Below, piece after piece: positions 57,211-64,000 of a stretch of DNA of 64,000 bases. Each line of letters begins with the position of its first letter. Position 1 is the first letter of the stretch. Position numbers and translations under genes: made by a program. Source of the stretch: Armillaria gallica (taxonomy: Eukaryota; Basidiomycota; Agaricomycetes; Agaricales; Physalacriaceae); assembly GCA_037576215.1 (NCBI GenBank), contig JBANDB010000007.1, positions 1,519,001-1,583,000 of the forward strand, given 5' to 3'. Below the pieces are notes generated by a model. It ran no database searches, had not been told where the DNA came from, and saw nothing but the letters and a program-made list of their open reading frames with translations.

Positions 57211-57746
57211 ATGCTTGCACATTCCTTTTGGGTGGCGAAGGTATGCATGTTTTATATTGTGGCACGTCATTTGCTGCGGTCTTTATGATGGTACTTATTC
57301 TCGCTTTGTGTTGTTAGATTTGGTTCACGGCATTTTGGCGCTCTATTACTCCTGTGTCCATTACTACATCACCTGATCCTGGTCTTGCCACTGTTGATCC
57401 ATCGGCATCCAGTCTGGCCTCCTCTGCTATCTCTATTGTCACAGAAAACGCCTATCTCTCCCGCTCAGATGGTTTCCATGAGGAGGACAGGGCCATCTTA
57501 GTATCCAGGCTGAAGGGGTGGGGCCAGAAGATCAGGCTGGGGGAGTGTGTGAAGAGCGACAAGATTTCTGGTATTGCCCGTGTCACTCATTTGGGACGTA
57601 TCCACGGCCGTTATATTTTTTTGGATGCTTCATTTTCAGGGTTACTGAATGGCGCTGTGGTGGTGCTTTGCGCTCACATTTGTGATGTTGACCTGTCCCT
57701 CCGTCGACGTTTGGAGGCCATTTTGTGGATGCCCCTAAGGGGGTGA
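57211..57746 (+). CDS. Small two-exon gene, antisense inside the LINE
   Basis: Exons 57211-57240 and 57318-57746 join in phase through a 77-base GTATGC...GTTAG intron, giving 152 residues. The first part is hydrophobic (LAHSFWVAKIWFTAFW). The second holds EEDRAILVSRLKGWGQKIR and a well-formed HGRYIFLDASFSGLLNGAVVVL segment, ending RRRLEAILWMPLRG. I do not recognise the family. It lies between LINE ORF1 and ORF2 on the opposite strand and has its own TATA box, so it looks like an independent transcription unit. Confidence 0.55.
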
Positions 57747-58030
57747 GTTCAGTATGTTCCAGCTTGGTTGATTAATAGGGATGAGCTTCCTTTTCATTAT
57801 GCCAAAGTTACAGTATAAGGTTTTATAATTTGGGTTCATTTCACTTTCATTGTCTATATTATCATTTCTTGTTTCACGATTTACCTAACAAGGGTCTGCG
57901 ATTAGGACCTGCACAAATCTACAAGTTGTCCTAGTTGTACGTATTTTGTATATAAGAGAGGAGAGATACTTGGTCAAGATATATATAGACTATTCACCAT
58001 ATTGTATGTACATTAGCTCTGTCTGCGTTG

Positions 58031-59712
58031 TTAGTATGGTCCATAGTTGAGTCCCCGATTGCCTCTGTGGCCTCTATACCCTCGGTTCCCTCTTCCACCC
58101 CCACGTATACCACACCCTCGGTCTGGTCAGGTCTCACAAGCTGGGGTGCAGTGGATGTCGAGAACCTGCATAGCATCGAAGTCAATTGCAGGCACATTGT
58201 TGCAAGTGGCAGAGCGGGGTACCGGGCCGCGCCATCCAGGGGTAAGTGGATAGGGGCAGAGGGGAGTTGGGTGGTCAATACCGTAGCAGAGCATGCACTG
58301 GAGGTGTTTGTGGTACTGGACGCCTTCACCATGGGTGGCCAGGTCTGCATCAAAGGGGAGGGATCCAACAAGATTGCGCCAGGCGATGTAGATGTTGAAC
58401 ATGGTTGTCAGGGATATCACATACACAGCCCATGTTCACTCCTTTTGTCCTCCAGCACCAATAAGATCCATCTTCCTCACATTTACGGAGCTGACTATGG
58501 CGTTCAGAGCTTGTTCAGGGGATAGGGATGATGAGAGAGCATCACGGTTCCCGGTTACGAAGGCCAGGACTTCAGGGGAGTTCTGAATAGCCATTTGTAC
58601 GACCCCAATCACTCCCCTGGCACCGGCCTCGGTATCTGGGTGAGTTAGCTTGTGAATCGTGGCAATATACATCAGTGGTTTGGGATGGAATGGGATCACA
58701 AAGAAGGTAATGATGTCAGTCGACCAGCATTGCTGAGAGACGAGGCGGTCCCTTTGTGCCGTTGTTATATTGGATAAGCAATATAGGAAGGGTTCGACAC
58801 CAGCCTGCATGTCGCGTTCGTTTTTGGCAGCCCCTTGGGTCATTACTGGTGGCGAGAGGCAGATGTTGTTGTTCCCCGTGACGCCGGAGATGGCTTCCGT
58901 GAGGGAGTCAGTGATCTGGGTGATTTGGTCACCTGGAAAGGAGGGGTTTGCGGTGTAGACAAGGCATTTTGGTTCGCTCAAGGATTCCCGACTGTTTTCG
59001 ACCGCGTTTGACAGGTTGATCACAGTTCCTAGCTTCGTCCAGCCTTGTATTGCCGGGAATCCAGCAGCAGGGGGGAGAGTGAAGGCGAGAGTGCCAGTGA
59101 TAGTATCGTCTGGGGGGGGCGTATCGGGGGCATAGTGGTTCCCAGAAGACATGGCAGGGTTGGAGACGAGGATGGCTTGGACAGTGTCTTCATCGTCTAT
59201 GTCTGAGAGGTCCGACTCTATGATTGGATTGTCTTGTTGGGTGATTAGGTTGGTGCAGATGGATAGGCTGGGGTCTTACCTGGTTGGGTGAACGTTTCCC
59301 GGGGTGGTGCTTCGTCGTCGTGGATGTATGGGTTTTTATTGCTTGGGAGGGCGGACATGGAGTAGTCTAGACTTGAGGCTGTTGGGCATGGTCTTTGTGC
59401 AGATGAGAGGGGGATTCTGACAGCAGTTGGTACTCCTGCATTATGGTTAGACCGTGGAGAGGTATGCGTTCGGTCGTTGCACTCACTTTGGTTCCCGAGG
59501 AGGACCCGAGGACAGTGTAGGGAGGTAGTGTTGAAATGGAGTCCTTGGAGGAGGGATGCGGGCTTGCTCTGGTAGCCGTAGTGTGCTACTTGATCCGGTG
59601 TCGAGTTACCAAAGTTCGACGTTCGAGGGTCAGCATCTTGCGTATGCTTGGTCTTCATTGGCTTGTCGTTGGTCTGTGCGGTGGCTTGGCCAGCTGTACA
59701 GTTCTTAGTCAT
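58031..59712 (-). pseudogene. LINE ORF1 (Tad1-type Gag-like), with frame breaks
   Basis: From ATG 59712 the N-terminal frame runs to 59245 (ETFTQPGKTPAYPSAPT). A one-base shift near 59245 leads into the main frame, which continues to TAA 58033-58031. The main frame has TGA at 58438-58436 and 58129-58127, where CGA would restore both. Landmarks are QALNAIVSSVNVRKM (about 58510-58470), a CCHC knuckle CMLCYGIDHPTPLC (about 58310) followed by PGWRGP, and an RGG-type tail (RGGGRGNRGYRGHRGNRG). ORF1 proteins of this type bind the LINE RNA. Composition is GC-rich, unlike ORF2. Confidence 0.8.
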
Positions 59713-60104
59713 CGTCGCTTAGGTCGTGTGCCGTATGCGGTTTGGGTGGATATGTTTTTGGTGGTAGCATTTCTTCCGTGGTAGCGTTCCAATCGTGGTA
59801 GCGTTTCGTTCGTGTGAGGCTCGATGGCTTCGGTAGACTCTCGATGGAGGCTGCACGCATGATGGCGTTTTTCACGTGGTAGTGATGGGGTCAGCACGAT
59901 GGCTGGATATAGATGCATGCACTGATGGGACTTCAAGCATGCATTAATGTTATATTGGCCGCAATGATAATGCACGCGAGGTTAGAAGTGGTTAGCTTCT
60001 TGTGCGATGGTGCGTTATCTTAGAGCGTAGGCCGTCGCTTGTCTGCAGTTGAGTGCAGGTACTCGGCCACATGGTGGTGCGAGATCAAGGGTCCCCGGAA
60101 TCAA

Positions 60105-60940
60105 CTATTTTCCTTCTAACCACTTCCTCCTAAGTCTTACCCCGCTATTTCTCAGCTTCATCTCGTCTATGCACTCGCTCTTATGTTCTCAATTCTCATC
60201 TATTCAGATAAAATCGCGTAGTTATGTGAAGGTATGCCTCTTCTATCGACATTAACATTCAACACCTCTAACTGATACCTAGGAGCATGAACAATGTGTT
60301 TCCCCTTAATCAAAGTGCTACGACTGCGTGCAAGCTCATCATGCTGCGTGCCATCCCTGAGTTTAATGTGGGCAAGAGCCTCAACATAGGCGAGTTCTCG
60401 ATTACATCTACGCTATTGATTCAGTTTCAGCTTCCTTTTTCCACAGAAATTGGTCCAGCATCCATAGTTTTCTCGTGCTCTCGATGATTTCTGAGTAATA
60501 AAGCCGGCCTTCAAGGTGTGGATGGCTGAACTCGACGCTGTCATCTCGTGCAGCTGAATGAAGAGACGGCCTGGAGGATGGCCTGGTGTGGTGTTCGACG
60601 TCAAGTGGCTCTTTGTGTATGGTACGTCGTTTCTCTCCTCCGGGTGTTCTCAGACTGATGTCCTGTGACGCTAGCGCATCATCGTCGAGTATTTGGGCCT
60701 ATACAGCAGTTGTTCTCAGTTCGGCACAGCTGGGGCGAGGCTCCGCTTATTCAAGTACCAGTGCATGCCCTCGGAACGGGGAGTACCTTGGCTGCTCATG
60801 GTCTTGCACTGTATTTTCCTTCATGAAGCGTGGGTTCCTTAACCTTTCGCGTCTCAGTTTGTAGTCTTTACTTCTTGTACACCAGTAGTATCATCAATAT
60901 AATTCTCCTTCTTTGCTTCCATATTGCCTTCAACCAGCTC
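60105..60940 (+). repeat. Repeat B copy, right half of the nested-stack target
   Basis: Resumes at CTATTTTCC after the second GGAATCAA and follows 18.68-19.53 kb closely, including the AGGAGCATGAACAATG phrase (60282) and the CACCAGTAGTATCATCAATA tail. Confidence 0.75.
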
Positions 60941-62650
60941 ACCTATTTTGAATCCAAAAGTGCAACTCTTCCATCGAAACACATCTCGTACTAGCCATTG
61001 CATATCCGAGTACAAGCTCGGGTCATCGTCTACTGCCCGGAATTGCTGTCCCTTGCATCGCGCGACAGAACAACGCAAATCTGGCTCGTTCTTTTGAGCT
61101 CGAAATATTTGCCACCGACGGAAAGAAGACATGAGATACAAGGAGCGGGGTACCACGTAAAGGGAAAAACGACAATGGACGTTCGAGAGAAGAGAAGCTA
61201 CGAATTGCACTTTCTCGGAGATAACACTTTCCCAGCCACTCGTCCATGCCCGCGCCGACACCTTCGTCTACTCTTGCAAGTTTCAACGATGTTCGGGTAG
61301 GGGCGAAGGGAGCGAGTTGTACGCGGATGCCATGCATTGTTATTCGCAGAGCAACGTCTCGACAACCTCACATGCTTTCCCCGTCCCGGCTTCAAGTGTG
61401 CTTGTGGGAGGAGTGGATGGATGGGATTTTCTGTGAGTGCACTCTCTTCATGATGGGCCATGGCGTCGACGCTAACTATCATTCAGATCTTAGCGCTGTA
61501 TAAAACAGGAACGAGAATGCGGGGTATACTATTTTTAGTCCTTCCCTTGTCCACCGTCCTGCTAAAACGCGTCCACCTTCCTTTCGCCATGGAAATGCCC
61601 GTCTCTATAAAGAATGGCCTCCGTCCGTCATCCACAGCCACAGGACCCTCCCTCCCTTCGGCTACTGGTCTCTCCTCCGCCGACGACCTTCCACACAGCC
61701 AGACCGCGTCCACGTCACTCCTCCCTCGACCAAGCACCCTCCATCCAGTCTAATAATAGCCAGCACTCGGCGACGTCCCTCCCCGCATACCGTCCCTTCG
61801 CATACGCGCGCGCAACTCTATCCTCTCCGCGCCTCCAGTCTAATATTAGCATGCGACCGTCAACGACCCTCCCTTCACGCCAACTTCTTCGGCCAGGCCT
61901 CCGTCTGCATGCGCGCGCAAGTCCTCCCCATTGTACCCTCTCCGCGCACATTCCCTCCTCTCCTCCCAGTGTGCCGACTGCGAATGCACGCACTCTGTTC
62001 GCACTGCGGTAAAGCCCTTAGTTTGAATCAAGATACATTATGGCAAGACTCACTGGCTAATCAAGTGCCGACTCCCAAAAACCATGTCGTATCGTCAACA
62101 GTGAGTCGCGACCGGTAGACGAGGAGGCGGGTGGAAGGGGTATGTCTTATAATCATATCGTCGGGCTACAGAACTAGTCAGTGCTGCCATGATGACCTCA
62201 GCCAAGTGTGCTTACCAGTCGACTTCTACCGCGCACGTCAATATCCTTCCGCACACCCTCCTCTCCGCGTGCGCCCCGAATATGAACACCCTGTCCTCTG
62301 TACACTGACAGAATCTGCTCTCCCGCCAACTCTCCCGTTCTGTAAAAAACTAGCGCGCCGGCTCTGATTCTGATTCTCGACACGGTGTCCTCTGTCCTCT
62401 AGTAAACTCGTTAGTTTGAATCAATAGAAATTGTCCCAAGACTTACAAGATGGGTCATAAATCGAGGGCAGACCCCGAATATCAAGTCGTCTCACCAACG
62501 GCAATCGGCAGCCGAGGAGCTGAATGGGAAAGGTGCATCTTGTATCCATACCTTTAGCCTATAAAACTTGTTAGTAGTTCCATTAGCATGTCAGCCAAGT
62601 CGGCTTACCACTAGCTTTGACTCTCCTAACCTGTATCCATCGACTTGTAC
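60940..62650 (-). repeat. Repeat D copy 2 followed by repeat C units
   Basis: 60940-61830 is a direct repeat of 20.45-21.38 kb with the same minus-strand frame (60854-61261). 61960-62650 holds two repeat C intron-like units (near 62030 and 62420). Confidence 0.55.
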
Positions 62651-62689
62651 CCGTACGTCCATCTTTCTCCGCGGAGGTGTATGCTGCAA

Positions 62690-63999
62690 ACGGCCGTAGC
62701 TCCAAGCATCGATCCTGGACTTCTGTTACTGTCGTCTCGGGTGAGGTGCGTGGAAAGGCTTACCTTTAACAAACACGTTCCAAGCGCCCATCAACTCTCG
62801 TATCGCCAGCCATCGACTCGACGGCGCACCCATCTTTCCTTCCACTGAAGACGGCGTCAGCCAGAAAACATGATAGAGAGATGTCGCGTACCTTGCGTAC
62901 CAACACCAACACCTTGGTGAGCTCTCCTAATGGCTTGGTAGACGGCACAGGCGGTCGCGAACTTGATGAGAGCCATAGATTGACCGCCTGTAGAAACTGC
63001 GTTGGCGAGAATGATCAGCTTGGGTTATGTCACGTACCTTCGCATACGCTGCGTGAACAGTTCAATAGCGGGAGGGGATGTGGTCATGCATTTGAGGAGG
63101 CGATCCATGCGGGATCTGGGAGAATGTTAGAGAAAGCGGAACGTTGAAAAATGTTAGCACACATACCTAGTATCCGTCAGCCGCATCTTTGAGTACAGTC
63201 AAGACTGTCAATATTTTGTTAGTAGACCGTAATAGCTTTGACGCAAGAAACCCTGACCCCCGCTAACTTTCCTCGCACACATGTATCCACCATTGTCAGA
63301 TTCAACACCGCACAAAGGCCTTGAGGGCCGGTAGATCTATTGAGAGCCGTAGACTAGGAGGGGGGATTGATGTCGTCGTCGAGCTTGACAGCGACCGGTT
63401 GTTTGACATCCTCGTTCAGGGAATGGTCGGATCTTGTAAGAACGACGTTGCTACAGAGTGAGAAAACATGTTAGCCTGCGAGAGAAATACAGACCATCGA
63501 GCGCATACCTTCCACCAAATACGAGCTTACTCCGGCCATTAGAATAGACTAGGAGAACAACAATGTGGAAAGAATAAAACCGAGTAATAAAATGATAGCT
63601 CACCATAGTAAATGCAGACGTGAGCTGGCGAACAATGGGTAAGAAATCGAGGAAACAAGTGTGGTACCAAATCTTTACCAAGTCTGTCTCTTCTACCATT
63701 GAAGCCAGTAGCATCGAAGTATTAACAATGCCTTGTATAGCATTAGACCAACAAAGACGCGAAAAGGTAATGTAGAACTCACCATTCGTTGGTCGCTGCC
63801 GTCATCGTCGTCGTCACGAGAGGACAAGTTTGATCAATCCGTTCGCCACACGACACAGTACCCTGCTAGGTCCTCAATTCAAGGACTTCAGCATTGTCGA
63901 CCACGAGCAATGCCTCTCGCAAGTCACTGGATCCAAGCACCTTGATGGCATGTCAAGTTTTGTTACGATGATTCAGCGCATCCTCAATAAAATGCTTGA
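62690..63999 (-). repeat. Repeat A copy 2, inverted, cut by the window end
   Basis: The reverse complement follows 13.66-14.93 kb block by block, including CTCACGTCTGCATTTACTATG-like and AAGTCCTTGAATTGAGGACC phrases. It runs off the window. Confidence 0.65.
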
Positions 64000-64000
64000 A

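Larger units (their letters stand above)
32532..60096 (-). mobile_element. Tad1-type LINE, interrupted by nested elements
   Basis: The 3' end is a 30-base poly(T) on the plus strand (32532-32561). The 8-base target duplication GGAATCAA lies at 32524-32531 and 60097-60104; an empty site is visible near 18680. Read on the minus strand, the order is 5' UTR (60096-59713), ORF1 (59712-58031), an unusual 2.9-kb inter-ORF region with a tandem array and an antisense gene, ORF2 (55120-50245 continuing at 32996-32665), about 100 bases of 3' UTR, and poly(A). Without the gypsy insertion it is about 10.3 kb, longer than usual Tad1 LINEs; the inter-ORF region accounts for the excess. ORF1 is broken in several places; ORF2 has one TGA besides the insertion. 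Confidence 0.85.

Noticed and set aside
2581..58438. TGA read as a sense codon
   Set aside because: Intact genes here end in TGA (HET gene at 8241, passenger gene at 45920, F-box-like gene at 24672), so TGA works as a stop.

Overview
The window looks like nuclear DNA of a filamentous basidiomycete, most likely an Agaricomycete. The reasons are many 47-60 base GT-AG introns, a basidiomycete-style HET-domain gene, a HECT-like gene with small exons, leucine-rich F-box-like genes, a small secreted protein, a chromodomain Ty3/gypsy element, a Tad1-type LINE and a hAT-type MITE. I cannot name the species. Host genes are few; more than half of the window is repeat or transposon.

Layout. At 1-10 kb lie broken or accessory host-type genes, all on the minus strand: a HECT-domain gene (1620-4803) with one in-frame TGA, a coiled-coil plus endonuclease/exonuclease/phosphatase gene in decay (5.1-7.4 kb), and an intact single-exon HET-domain protein (8241-9890). 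From 11 to 23 kb there are copies of several degenerate dispersed repeats (called A, B, C and D here), a LINE reverse-transcriptase scrap and a 670-base hAT-like MITE. At 23-28.6 kb there are two convergent leucine-rich F-box-like genes and a five-exon gene for a secreted protein with repeated beta-sandwich-like units. From 28.7 to 32.5 kb the repeats return.

The centre (32.5-60.1 kb) is a nested transposon stack that can be read base by base. A LINE (minus strand) inserted into a copy of repeat B (target duplication GGAATCAA). A self-priming, chromodomain Ty3/gypsy element (plus strand, target duplication AGTAC) then inserted into the end of LINE ORF2. A third element, an LTR retrotransposon with 1.87-kb nearly identical LTRs and a gag but no pol (minus strand, target duplication CCGT), inserted into the gypsy 3' LTR. 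This gag-only element carries an intron-rich gene, in two diverged copies, on the strand opposite to its gag. Each LTR also holds seven copies of a tRNA T-arm/TFIIIC B-box-like hairpin. The LINE carries a second antisense, intron-containing small gene next to a 94-base tandem array between its two ORFs.

From 60.1 to 64.0 kb repeat B resumes, followed by repeats D, C and an inverted copy of repeat A that runs off the window. Broken frames across the window are mostly broken by TGA where CGA would restore the frame, and both substitutions between the gypsy LTRs are CpG transitions. This suggests methylation-driven decay. All functions are read from motifs; nothing was searched against a database.
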